DNA of 64,000 nucleotides from an uncultured Pseudodesulfovibrio sp. (GTDB lineage: Bacteria; Desulfobacterota; Desulfovibrionia; Desulfovibrionales; Desulfovibrionaceae): the NCBI RefSeq assembly GCF_963675635.1, contig NZ_OY776488.1, forward strand, positions 475,740 to 539,739, in the 5' to 3' direction. Made by a program: the position numbers and the translations under genes. Numbering within the stretch: position 1 is the first letter of the stretch; every line of letters starts with the position of its first letter. Below, one piece after another: positions 35,256 to 44,047 of this stretch. The notes below the pieces were generated by a model that was not told the origin of the DNA, ran no database searches, and saw only the letters and a list, made by a program, of their open reading frames with translations.

Positions 35256-36167
35256 CTACACCATCTCGTCTGGAGCCAATACTTCGGCATATAAAGATTC
35301 GTATTCAGGTTCGCCAGGCGCTATGAAAGGTCGATTTCGGATTTTTTCGCACTCTTGTTCCCAGAGCTCTTCATGCTGCATGCCTGACGGTAGCGGGAGT
35401 TTTTCCATGCGGTAGGTGAAGGTAATGGGAACATTGTCAGATAGACCGCGATCTGTGAGGCCTTGGCCTTTGAGCCAGAAAGGGGTGCGTTGCCTTACCA
35501 GATTGTGCCGGAGAGGGTCTACGGTCATGGTATATCCTAACTCAAGACCGTTCTGACACAGATAATGGACGTGCAAGTTGTTATGCCAGCGAAACATGTT
35601 GGCATCGAACTCGTTTTCGTTCCCGAACATGTTGAATCGGCCACGCATTAAAAGGCGGTAGGTCTCAACGTCATGAACCCACACTGTACATCGATGGAGT
35701 ATTTCTATGCCCTGCAATACGTAGGGCATCCGGTAGACTCCCTGCATGAGTGTAAAAAGCTCATGGATGTATGACTCTCTGTTGTGCTCTACATACCGCT
35801 TGGGGAAAAAATCTTTGTATCCCAATGCCATCGAGGGAGTTTGGGCATTGGGTTTTGATGTGGATTCAGTCAGCATTTTAACCATATCCGTTCGTGATGA
35901 AACAAAAGCCTTGGGGGATATCCCAAAACAATGAGCATACACGGAAAGGCGAGTCTCTGGGATACCCAGACGTATATCCTTGTCAATGGTCGTTGCACTT
36001 CTCGGCAAGTCGTTGGCAATCCAGTTATCCCAATTGAGCACATGGTTGCTGTCTTCAGTCTCTCTGCGCCATTTTTTACCAAGTATCTTCAAGGCAAGTC
36101 GCAGATGGTCACCAGCGACAGTATTACGATTGACTGGAGGCCTGCCAGAGCGTGCATTTTCTTTCAT
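35256..36167 (-). CDS. Unrecognised 303-residue protein
   Basis: No family recognised. The N-terminus is basic (RSGRPPVNRNTVAGDHLRL), followed by a stretch ATTIDKDIRLGIPETRLSVY and AHCFGISPKAFVSS that could be a helix-turn-helix. The rest is soluble and rich in aromatic residues, histidine and asparagine, with no signal peptide or membrane helix. It is divergent from the autotransporter gene, 380 bases apart, and lies inside the presumed island. It might regulate the autotransporter. The start ATG 36167 has AGGA ten bases before it. Confidence 0.65.
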   Translation of the reverse strand: MKENARSGRPPVNRNTVAGDHLRLALKILGKKWRRETEDSNHVLNWDNWIANDLPRSATTIDKDIRLGIPETRLSVYAHCFGISPKAFVSSRTDMVKMLTESTSKPNAQTPSMALGYKDFFPKRYVEHNRESYIHELFTLMQGVYRMPYVLQGIEILHRCTVWVHDVETYRLLMRGRFNMFGNENEFDANMFRWHNNLHVHYLCQNGLELGYTMTVDPLRHNLVRQRTPFWLKGQGLTDRGLSDNVPITFTYRMEKLPLPSGMQHEELWEQECEKIRNRPFIAPGEPEYESLYAEVLAPDEMV

Positions 36168-36547
36168 GAACGATATGTCCTGTATCAGCGGTTGTTTCTA
36201 CTTGGGATGGTGGCTCGATCAAAGCAAATCATCCGTCTATGATAATTAAATTTTGTAATAATTAGTCAAAATAGACCTTCAAGTAAACCATTTGAATAAT
36301 TAATGTGGTCCTTTGAGTCTCTCTGTTTCTTCAAAATCTCATACTTATCTGGTGTAAAACTGTGTTTTTTGATGCAGAAAAATACAATAAACTCTTTATT
36401 TTCAGGAAGCCACCTATACTCCTCAAAATAGGATAACAAAACAACGGTTTGAATTTTTAATAAATAATCAGACCATCTGTGATCGTTAACCTAGCGCCTG
36501 TGCATTGCGGATGTCCCCCGCCAACACACCTTGAGAGGAGTCTCCCC
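36168..36547. other. AT-rich divergent promoter region before the autotransporter gene
   Basis: About 380 bases, notably richer in A and T than the neighbouring genes. It should contain promoters for both divergent genes, but no single site stands out. The sequence GTCAAAATAG (about 36266) recurs inverted near 39075, at the other end of the autotransporter gene. Confidence 0.4.
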
Positions 36548-38911
36548 ATGAAATTTCTGAAACTGCACCGTTCACGTGCGTTCTTGTGTTTTGCAGTAAT
36601 ACTTCTGTGTTCCGTCTCATTATTATCAATATCGGCAAGGGCCGCTGAGAACACGGGGACAGTGACAAGACCACTCGTAGGCAATTGGATCAACTCCGGA
36701 AATGTCATATTGAGTGGTGGTGGAGTGGCTGGAGCAATGTATACAGATGGGATAGGGCAAAATTTAGTCAATACAGCTGAGGGTTATATCAAAACGCCAT
36801 TTGGTGATGAACATGGTATGACCGCGCTCCATGCGAATTCTATACTCAGCAATAGCGGTATCATCGATACCTATGGGAACGGATCAAATGGGATGTACAT
36901 GAAGGTGGCATCAACTGGATACAATTACGGAACTATCACCGCTACGAATGATCTACGAGGGATCGGTATGCGCGCAGAAGCAGCTTCCACCGCGATTAAT
37001 TACGGGACGATCATCAACAATGAACAGGGAAGGGGCATGAGCGCAGACGCAAGCACTATCGAGAATAGAGGCTCTGTTTTTACAAGATTGGCTGGTGCTT
37101 ATGGCATGCATGGAGAATCGTCTTCCACGGTGACCAATCGTGGTACTATCACCACTCTAGGAGGCAACGCGTACGGTCTGAGTGGGATCGATTCTATCCT
37201 GACGAACAGCGGGACCATAACCAATTCTGATGCTCCAGGTCTTGTGGGAGGGCGGTCTATCATGAACAATAGCGGAACCATAACCGTTCAAGGGGCTACT
37301 ACAGGGGCTATTTGGACGACGGCGTCTACTCTAACCAATAGTGGTACCATAGCAGGATACGGCCTAGGAGGGCGAGCCATAGTCGCTTCGACTAATTCTC
37401 AAATATATCTGAAGACCGGGACCACTATACTGGCTGGAAATGTTCATGACTTGGATGGGACCAATGCTTTGTATCTAGTAGGAAGCGGAACTGTAAACTT
37501 TAATATAACCGGTAACTGGGCCGAAATTCATAAGGCAGAAGTTGGAACATGGACATTAACTCAAAATGTTGTGGCACAAAAAATTTCACTGGACGATGGT
37601 ACATTGGCTTTGAACTCAGGGGTGCGTCTCAGTGGAAGTACCTACAATCAAGCCGCAGGCAGCACTTTAGCTGTCAATCTGAATGGCGATGGAACGGTCC
37701 CTGTGACGGTGACCGGACTCGCCACTGTAGCGGGTAAGCTTGTCGTTGATGTTGATGGGAAAAATATGGTTGGAGATCAGACTATTATCGCAGCCGGTTC
37801 GGTCGCTGGGAATTTTGATTCAGTCGTCAGTCTGAATCCCAATTTTTCGCTCAGCACCCGCGTTGATGGGACCGATGTAAAACTCTCAACACCATATGCA
37901 CCCAAATGGGACAACACGGCATTGAGCATGACTTCGATTCTGGCTTCCAACATGGCATTTATCCAGGTTCCCACGGCTCGTAGCCAAACCCTTTTGACCG
38001 CAAACGACAGGGAAGAGGAAGATGAGTACGTCATGGTCGCCTCCAATGGTCCGCTCGTCGATCTGGTCTCCCAAAAGCCCTCCAAGGAGCAGCGCTATGG
38101 GGTGTATGCAAAACCCATGTTCAGTATCAGCGAGCGAGACGCCTTTGGCTCTGCCCTTGGCTACGATGCCACGATGGTCGGGCTGGAAGTTGGCGCAGAC
38201 ACCTTTGTCAGCGATAATCTGCTGTTGGGGGCATTTGCAGGGTATGCCGCAACCGGCATCGACTTCAAAGGAAATGCTTTTGCGGAAAACGACACAGAGG
38301 ATCAGAGTATCTATGTACTCGGCGCATATGGTGGATACCGCTTGAACGACTGGTCTTTTACCGACACCTTGAGCTTCTCATACGGTCAGCATGATTCCAA
38401 ACGAAATGCAGGGCTGGGCGAAACAGCCAAGGGTGATTACAACAGCCAACTTATCGGTAATCAATTTCTCGCTTCATATAGAGGGATAGGAAATGACACT
38501 TGGACCCTCGCCCCTGAACTTGGACTCAACACCAGCTATTTCTATCGAGGCAGTTTTTCAGAAACCGATGCCACCAACGCAGCCACCTACGACAGTCTTG
38601 GTGCTCTCTTCATAGAAAGCGAAGTCGGCATGCGCCTGAGTGGTAATATCGTAACAGAGTCCGCCACCTTCCTTCCCTATGTAAAACTAAATTGGTCCCA
38701 CGACCTGAATGGCAACGACATCACTGTACGCCAAACCCTCGGCGCGACCTCAGCGCAAGTCACCCAAGAAAATGACGATGACAATCTCAGTCTTAGTTTG
38801 GGGACATCAATCCGCAAAGGCAATACGTCATTCAACCTGGCATATACAGGAGAAGCCAGCCAGCACAGCCGTTCCCATAGCCTTTCCGCTATTGCTCGAT
38901 ATGAGTTTTAA
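36548..38911 (+). CDS. Autotransporter (type Va) with repeat-rich passenger
   Basis: Outer-membrane autotransporter of 787 residues. The signal peptide is FLKLHRSRAFLCFAVILLCS to SARAA (about residues 2-36). The passenger (about 37-500) is made of short repeats around the motif N-x-G-T-I-T, e.g. TNSGTITNSD, NNSGTITVQG, LTNSGTIAGYG, as in beta-helix adhesins. The C-terminal beta-barrel (about 530-787) begins near QRYGVYAKPMFSISE and ends ...SAIARYEF with the terminal phenylalanine needed for barrel assembly. GAGAGGAG before ATG 36548 sets the start. A role in surface adhesion is inferred. Composition differs from neighbours, in line with transfer. Confidence 0.9.
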   Translation: MKFLKLHRSRAFLCFAVILLCSVSLLSISARAAENTGTVTRPLVGNWINSGNVILSGGGVAGAMYTDGIGQNLVNTAEGYIKTPFGDEHGMTALHANSILSNSGIIDTYGNGSNGMYMKVASTGYNYGTITATNDLRGIGMRAEAASTAINYGTIINNEQGRGMSADASTIENRGSVFTRLAGAYGMHGESSSTVTNRGTITTLGGNAYGLSGIDSILTNSGTITNSDAPGLVGGRSIMNNSGTITVQGATTGAIWTTASTLTNSGTIAGYGLGGRAIVASTNSQIYLKTGTTILAGNVHDLDGTNALYLVGSGTVNFNITGNWAEIHKAEVGTWTLTQNVVAQKISLDDGTLALNSGVRLSGSTYNQAAGSTLAVNLNGDGTVPVTVTGLATVAGKLVVDVDGKNMVGDQTIIAAGSVAGNFDSVVSLNPNFSLSTRVDGTDVKLSTPYAPKWDNTALSMTSILASNMAFIQVPTARSQTLLTANDREEEDEYVMVASNGPLVDLVSQKPSKEQRYGVYAKPMFSISERDAFGSALGYDATMVGLEVGADTFVSDNLLLGAFAGYAATGIDFKGNAFAENDTEDQSIYVLGAYGGYRLNDWSFTDTLSFSYGQHDSKRNAGLGETAKGDYNSQLIGNQFLASYRGIGNDTWTLAPELGLNTSYFYRGSFSETDATNAATYDSLGALFIESEVGMRLSGNIVTESATFLPYVKLNWSHDLNGNDITVRQTLGATSAQVTQENDDDNLSLSLGTSIRKGNTSFNLAYTGEASQHSRSHSLSAIARYEF

Positions 38912-39139
38912 GAAAATGAAGAGAGAAGGAGGTAGCCGTTATGACACCGCATACTCGTTTAGTAACGGTATCCAGCAATGTTACGGTGACTTTAGTCGGC
39001 CTATTGTGATTAGAAATGGACCAAAATTACTAACAGGCATTCCGCGGCGGTAGTCTATTTCGGGCTTTTGTCTCACCTATTTTGACCTAGCGGGACAGAT
39101 TGCTTTGAAGATAAAGAAAAAAAATCAGGCTATTTGAAT
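38912..39139. other. Gap between autotransporter and tRNA-Leu, possible IS relic
   Basis: No supported gene. A 22-codon frame after AAGGAGG (38955 region) and the block TCTCACCTATTTTGACC (about 39070-39087) look like leftovers of a mobile element end, but nothing diagnostic is present. Confidence 0.3.
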
Positions 39140-39146
39140 GGCAACG

Positions 39147-39177
39147 AAAAAGGGCTGCGACGTGTGTCACAGCCCTT
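39147..39177 (-). terminator. Terminator of tRNA-Leu copy 2
   Basis: AAGGGCTGTGAC pairs with GTCGCAGCCCTT, followed by T residues on the minus strand. Identical to copy 1 except for one compensating position. Confidence 0.8.
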
Positions 39178-39186
39178 GTTCTTTAC

Positions 39187-39273
39187 TGGTGCCGAAGAGA
39201 AGATTCGAACTTCCACGGAGAAACCCCCACATGGTCCTGAACCATGCGTGTCTACCAATTCCACCACTTCGGC
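39187..39273 (-). tRNA. tRNA-Leu (anticodon CAG), second copy
   Basis: Identical in sequence to the gene at 12010-12096, with acceptor GCCGAAG/CTTCGGC, loop TTCAGGA, long variable arm and encoded CCA. It forms the right border of the presumed island. Confidence 0.95.
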
Positions 39274-39426
39274 ACGTTCAGGAGAGTGGTTTATATATGG
39301 CCTCATGATGGTTGGCAAGTCTTTTTTTTGCATATTTTGTCCTGTGGAGAGTACCGGTTGCGGAAGGCAATTGCTTGAATTCGGCAGGGAAAAAAACTAC
39401 CGTCCGCGCAGAAAACGGAGTGACTG

Positions 39427-40332
39427 ATGGAAAACTTTTTGTTGCTGGGTATTTGTTTTGTTCTAGGCCTTGCCATGCGTCTGGCCAAAGTGATCGATGA
39501 CAGGGGACCGGCGGCTCTGAACGCGGTCATTATTTACATGTCCATGCCTGCATTGGCTTTGTTGTATGCCCACTCCCTGCCTCTGGGTGTGGATCTTCTG
39601 TTGCCTGCCGCCATGGCCTGGATCGTGTTCGGAGTAGGGTACGGTTTTTTTGTTTTGCTCGGTCGTCGATTCGGATGGGACGAAAAAACCGTGGTCTGTC
39701 TGACCTTGTGCGCCGGGCTTGGGAATACCTCGTTTGTGGGACTGCCCATGATCGAGACTTTTTTTGGCGCTGAATACATCGGTGTAGGCATGCTCTGTGA
39801 TACGGGCGGCACTTTTCTGGCGTTGGCTATTCCAGGCATTATCCTTGCTGCCAAGGTCTCGGGTGAAAAAGTCAGTGGCTTGATGGTTGCGAAAAAGGTT
39901 TTTCTCTTTCCTCCCTTTATCGCCATACTCCTTGGAATCGCGCTTCAGCCTATTCCCTATCCCGATTGGCTGACAGGGGTGCTTTCCCGGCTTGGTTCAA
40001 CGCTCAGCCCTCTGGCCCTGTTGTCCGTGGGCATGACCCTTTGTCTGAGTGCGCTTCAGGGCAATGTTCGCGAGTTGCTTCTGGGACTGGGGTACAAACT
40101 GGTGTTGGCTCCTCTCCTTATTCTTGTTCTGTATATGGTCATTCTTGGTAAAACAGATGTCATTTCGCAGGTGACAGTGTTTGAAGCCGCGATGGGACCG
40201 ATGGTTACGGGCGGTATTATTGCCATGAGTCATGGGTTGCGGCCGTCTCTTGCAGTGGCTCTGGTTGGTGTCGGGACATTGTTGTGCTTTGTGACCCTGC
40301 CGGTCTGGTATGTGGTGGTACAGGCTTTGTAG
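39427..40332 (+). CDS. AEC family (auxin efflux carrier-like) transporter
   Basis: Inner-membrane carrier of 301 residues with about ten helices. LLLGICFVLGLAMRLAKVID opens the protein; the family pattern GNTSFVGLPMIETFFG lies near residue 100, and LSPLALLSVGMTLCLSAL near residue 197 begins the second repeat. Bacterial relatives move malate or other dicarboxylates. A GGAG seven bases before the ATG supports the start. The XXXCH and CofD-like genes follow 70 bases later on the same strand, so an operon is possible. Confidence 0.85.
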   Translation: MENFLLLGICFVLGLAMRLAKVIDDRGPAALNAVIIYMSMPALALLYAHSLPLGVDLLLPAAMAWIVFGVGYGFFVLLGRRFGWDEKTVVCLTLCAGLGNTSFVGLPMIETFFGAEYIGVGMLCDTGGTFLALAIPGIILAAKVSGEKVSGLMVAKKVFLFPPFIAILLGIALQPIPYPDWLTGVLSRLGSTLSPLALLSVGMTLCLSALQGNVRELLLGLGYKLVLAPLLILVLYMVILGKTDVISQVTVFEAAMGPMVTGGIIAMSHGLRPSLAVALVGVGTLLCFVTLPVWYVVVQAL

Positions 40333-40404
40333 AGCGAAAACTCTCCTTGCATCCTTTGGGGAAAATTGTTCTCATTAAAAAGTCAAATACTTTACGGAGA
40401 ATTC

Positions 40405-40935
40405 ATGAGCAGCGGAACAAAGATTTTAAGACAAGTGGAACAGAAAGATCTTCCCGGCTTTTTTCGGGAGCTGGCCGATGCGTTGGAAAATGGCGGTTCA
40501 GAAGAGTTTGCTTGTCTTGATGAGTTCAAGAAATTCAAGATAAAGGCGCGGGTCGAATTCGGTCAGGTCGTTCTTCGGATGAAGTTTCAAACCGAACAGG
40601 AATGTACCGCGCCGTTCGAGGTGGAGTGTCAAACCTGTGGGGCGATCAAGCCGGAATACAAGGAACTCAAGAAGCGGATGAAGTCCAGTTTCAGAATGCT
40701 GGTCAAGATGATTCATGATGGAGTGGAGCCGCCGCGTGAGGCAGTAGAGTCCTTTTTGGAAGACTCAGCGCTCATGGTCGGTTATCCCGGCTACGGCGAT
40801 GAATACTATGCTATGTACACTGAAGCGTGTGCTGTGTTCAGAGAGGCGTATGAATCCGGCGACGTGAGTCGGATGCATACGGCAATTGATGCGCTTGTTC
40901 ATGAAAAGGGACGATGTCACGCCAAATATGCCTAG
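40405..40935 (+). CDS. GAK system XXXCH protein
   Basis: Protein of 176 residues. It ends in HEKGRCHAKYA, the C-H signature after which the XXXCH family is named. The N-terminal part has LPGFFRELADALENGGSEEF and an amphipathic segment. A C-x2-C pair (CQTCG) is in the middle, and the region following is helical and charged. ATG 40405 has GGAGA upstream; an earlier start at 40366 is less supported. Family assignment is from memory of the TIGRFAM description. The GAK system, seen mostly in Desulfovibrio relatives, pairs this protein with a CofD-like enzyme and elsewhere an ATP-grasp protein. Its function has not been established. Confidence 0.7.
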   Translation: MSSGTKILRQVEQKDLPGFFRELADALENGGSEEFACLDEFKKFKIKARVEFGQVVLRMKFQTEQECTAPFEVECQTCGAIKPEYKELKKRMKSSFRMLVKMIHDGVEPPREAVESFLEDSALMVGYPGYGDEYYAMYTEACAVFREAYESGDVSRMHTAIDALVHEKGRCHAKYA

Positions 40936-40971
40936 CTGTGAATGGTCGAAGACTGTGTGCAGGAGATCCGC

Positions 40972-42126
40972 ATGATCGACTCCTTCAAGGTGCAACAGTG
41001 TAGAGATAATCCCGACTCAGGGCCGTCCCTCCTTTTTTTCAGCGGAGGCACTGCGTTGCGGGAAACTTCTCGGGCACTTGTCGAGCTGACCTATAATTCG
41101 GTTCACTGCATCACTCCATTTGATTCCGGCGGCAGTTCTGCAGTGCTGCGAAAAGCGTTTGGGATGCCAGCAGTCGGGGATATTCGCAACCGGCTCATGG
41201 CTCTGGCCGATCAATCGGTGCAGGGAAATAACGGAGTGTACGCACTCTTCACCCACCGTTTGAGCAAGCATGCGGAGCAGGCTGAACTGTGCAGGGATCT
41301 CGGCAGACTTGCGTCGGGTGAACATTTTCTGCTGCATTGCATCCACGGGCGGGTGGGTGAGAGTATCATGGAACATTTGCAACGCTTTCTGGCGATCATG
41401 CCCGCTGATTTTGACCTCCGCGGGGCAAGTGTGGGGAATCTCATTCTAACCGCAGGATACCTCACCCAAGGTCGAAAGATGGGGCCGGTCATCGAAATGT
41501 TTTCTGAACTGGCGACAGTTCGCGGCGTGGTCCGACCTGTGGTGGATATGGATCTGCATCTGGCAGCCGAGTTGGAGGACGATTCTATTATTGTCGGCCA
41601 GCACCTATTGACCGGGAAGGAGGTTGCGCCGCTTGAGGCTTCCATTCGGTCCATGTGGCTGACTGATTCGCTTGAACGGACAACTCCCGTACATCCGGTT
41701 GTGGATGAAGGCATCAGAAAGCGCATAGCTCGCGCCGATCTTATCTGCTATCCACCTGGAAGCCTGTATTCCAGCGTAATCGCCAACCTGTTGCCGCATG
41801 GCGTGGGCGCGGCGGTGTGTGACAATCCATGTCCCAAGGTCTTTGTCCCGAACATGGGGCATGATCCTGAAGCTGTCGGTTTAACAGTCGCTGATCAGGC
41901 CCGCCTGCTGTTGCACTACCTCGCTGCCAGTGGCGCCCCGGCAGGGTGCCAACCTCTGGAGTCTGTGGTGGTGGATGTCGAAAAAGGGGAGTATCCCGGC
42001 GGCCTGGATGTGCAGTCTTTGCGGGATCTGGGATTGACCGTTATTGATCATCCATTGGTGACCGAGGCAAGTGCCCCGTATATTGACGGAACCCGGCTTG
42101 CCGAAATTCTGGTGACACTTTCCTGA
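40972..42126 (+). CDS. GAK system CofD-like protein
   Basis: CofD/YvcK-superfamily protein of 384 residues. The nucleotide-binding start LLFFSGGTALRETSRAL (about residues 18-34) corresponds to the GGTG loop of the superfamily. It is followed by ITPFDSGGSSAVLRKAFG and VGDIRNRLMALAD, the equivalents of the DDGGS and PGDIRN motifs. CofD transfers lactyl-phosphate in F420 synthesis, and YvcK controls envelope growth; this variant's activity is unknown. AGGAG seven bases before ATG 40972 fixes the start. It directly follows the XXXCH gene. The ATP-grasp partner is not in the window. Confidence 0.75.
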   Translation: MIDSFKVQQCRDNPDSGPSLLFFSGGTALRETSRALVELTYNSVHCITPFDSGGSSAVLRKAFGMPAVGDIRNRLMALADQSVQGNNGVYALFTHRLSKHAEQAELCRDLGRLASGEHFLLHCIHGRVGESIMEHLQRFLAIMPADFDLRGASVGNLILTAGYLTQGRKMGPVIEMFSELATVRGVVRPVVDMDLHLAAELEDDSIIVGQHLLTGKEVAPLEASIRSMWLTDSLERTTPVHPVVDEGIRKRIARADLICYPPGSLYSSVIANLLPHGVGAAVCDNPCPKVFVPNMGHDPEAVGLTVADQARLLLHYLAASGAPAGCQPLESVVVDVEKGEYPGGLDVQSLRDLGLTVIDHPLVTEASAPYIDGTRLAEILVTLS

Positions 42127-42133
42127 AAAGAAA

Positions 42134-42157
42134 GGGTGCATTCGTACGAATGCACCC
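42134..42157. terminator. Terminator between CofD-like and chemoreceptor genes
   Basis: A perfect 24-base palindrome with arms GGGTGCATTCGT. On the minus strand it is followed by TTTCTTTTC, so it mainly ends the chemoreceptor transcript; on the plus strand there is no T run. Confidence 0.75.
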
Positions 42158-42181
42158 CGGTATTGTGGACTGTTGTCTGTA

Positions 42182-43891
42182 TTAGAACCGTTCGAATCCT
42201 TCGTCAGAACTGGCCTTCATACCGAGAGAAAATCCATTGTCTGCATCAGCGGCGGCTGTCGGTTTTGACGGTGGCAGTTGGGCCGTTTTTTTCGCCGGGC
42301 TAACAGAGTGTGTGGATGTGAATGTCTGGCTTTCATGATGACCAATGTTAAAGAATTGCATACCTCTTTGCAGGCTGGTTGCATGGTTGGTGAATTCGTT
42401 GGCAGTGGCTGCCAACTCTTCGGATGCGCTTGCATTGTGCTGGATGACGTTATCCAGATCCTGAATGGCCTGATTGATTTCCTGAGCCCCGGAGTTCTGT
42501 TCGATACTCGCTGCGGAAATTTCCTGTACCAGATCGGCTGTTTTGCGGATGTCAGGGACCATTTTAGTCAGCATGGCTCCGGCTTGGTCTGCTTTAGTCA
42601 GGGTCGTGGAAGAGAGTTCGCCGATTTCGGCGGCAGCCGTACCGCTTCGTTCAGCCAGTTTGCGGACTTCCGCCGCGACAACGGCAAAACCTTTGCCTGC
42701 TTCACCTGCACGAGCGGCTTCAATGGCTGCATTCAGTGCCAGTAGGTTGGTCTGTCGGGCGATCTCTTCGATGATGGAGATTTTTTCGGCAATGTTCTTG
42801 ATGGAATCCACGGCTTCCATAACGGTGTCGCCGCCGCGTTGGGCATCGTGCGCCGTCTGATTTGCCATTTTTTCCGTTTGGGCAGCGTTTTCCGTGTTGC
42901 GTCCGATCTGGCCGATCATTTCTTCCATGGCGGCAGAGACTTCTTCCACGGCAGCGGCCTGACGGCTTGCACCTTCTGCCAGTGACTGGGCGGATTCGGT
43001 CACTTCCGTGCTTCCGGATGCCACTTGGTCTGCGCCATATTTCGATTGTCCGACGATGGCCCGCAGTCGTTCGACCATCTGGCCGAGTGCTGCGGTCAGC
43101 AATCCGGGCTCATCCTTATATTCAGAATGTATGTCTACAGTCAGGTCGCCGGAAGCCACATGGTCAGCCAGGGCGACTGCTTCGTTGAGAGGCTGGATGA
43201 TGGAACGGACGATGAGCAGACAGAACGGCAGGATAACCAGAATGAGGACGGCGATGATGACGCCACCGATGGCCCATACATATGTTGAAACCAGTGAGTC
43301 GATATCTTCGGTAATACGCTGCTTTTCATGGGCTACATTGTCCAGATAAACACCGGTGCCGATCCACATGTCTGTTCCGGGAATGAGTTCGGCGTAGGAC
43401 AGTTTCGGTTGGTCGCCTTTTTCCGGTTTGGGCCAAATGTATTCGACGAACCCGCCGCCGTCATGGGCCTTTTTGTTGAGCTCGGCTACAAGGGCAATGC
43501 CGTTTTTATCTTTGAGGTCTTTCAAGTCCTTGCCGTGCAGGGAGTGATTGGTCGGCAAGGCGATGTTTGTGGTGTTGTTGTAAACAAAGAAATAGCCGGA
43601 ACTGTCTTCTTCAAAACGGATTTTATCCACCAGCTTGCGGATGATTTCGATTTTCCCGTCAAGGTCAGAGGTCTCGGCAATGGCTTCACTAATGCTGACC
43701 GCCATGGAATGAGTGGCTACCTGAAGTTTTCGTTCCTCTCCTTGAAGCATGGCATCACCAGAACGTTCAACACCTATATCTTTTACCTTTCCAACACCGT
43801 TGAGGAAGGCGAGGGAAAAGCCGAGGATAAAAATGACGATGCTGGCAATAAGCACCAAAATACGTGTCTTGATGGTAACTTTTCTTAACAT
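42182..43891 (-). CDS. Methyl-accepting chemotaxis protein with sCache sensor
   Basis: Inner-membrane chemoreceptor of 569 residues. Helix at about 9-29, a periplasmic single-Cache domain (about 45-190; [38 protein letters not shown]), a second helix (about 200-225), HAMP, then the signalling domain with [22 protein letters not shown]. The C-terminus is [11 protein letters not shown] 43891 has GGAG before it; an earlier in-frame start at 43960 would add a hydrophilic leader. Ligand unknown; sCache_2 domains often bind short organic acids. Confidence 0.92.
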   Translation of the reverse strand: MLRKVTIKTRILVLIASIVIFILGFSLAFLNGVGKVKDIGVERSGDAMLQGEERKLQVATHSMAVSISEAIAETSDLDGKIEIIRKLVDKIRFEEDSSGYFFVYNNTTNIALPTNHSLHGKDLKDLKDKNGIALVAELNKKAHDGGGFVEYIWPKPEKGDQPKLSYAELIPGTDMWIGTGVYLDNVAHEKQRITEDIDSLVSTYVWAIGGVIIAVLILVILPFCLLIVRSIIQPLNEAVALADHVASGDLTVDIHSEYKDEPGLLTAALGQMVERLRAIVGQSKYGADQVASGSTEVTESAQSLAEGASRQAAAVEEVSAAMEEMIGQIGRNTENAAQTEKMANQTAHDAQRGGDTVMEAVDSIKNIAEKISIIEEIARQTNLLALNAAIEAARAGEAGKGFAVVAAEVRKLAERSGTAAAEIGELSSTTLTKADQAGAMLTKMVPDIRKTADLVQEISAASIEQNSGAQEINQAIQDLDNVIQHNASASEELAATANEFTNHATSLQRGMQFFNIGHHESQTFTSTHSVSPAKKTAQLPPSKPTAAADADNGFSLGMKASSDEGFERF

Positions 43892-44047
43892 AAGAATCTC
43901 CGATGAAATTTTTTTACATACTAGAGTATATTTCTCCATAAAATCAACAAGCGAGCACAATTTATAATGGGTTGTGTCATGTTTTTTGATTTTCGGTTCG
44001 TATCAAAGATGTTTCACGTCGGATCAATTCCTGTTAAAAGGATCTCC

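Larger units (their letters stand above)
39140..39283. repeat. 144-bp direct repeat copy 2 (tRNA-Leu with terminator)
   Basis: Matches 11963-12106 at all but one position by eye, same orientation, about 27 kb away. Contains the second tRNA-Leu and its terminator. Confidence 0.85.

Noticed and set aside
39060-39090. Possible insertion sequence end (TCTCACCTATTTTGACC) with a partial inverted match near 36266
   Set aside because: Only about ten bases match, and no transposase or target duplication is visible.
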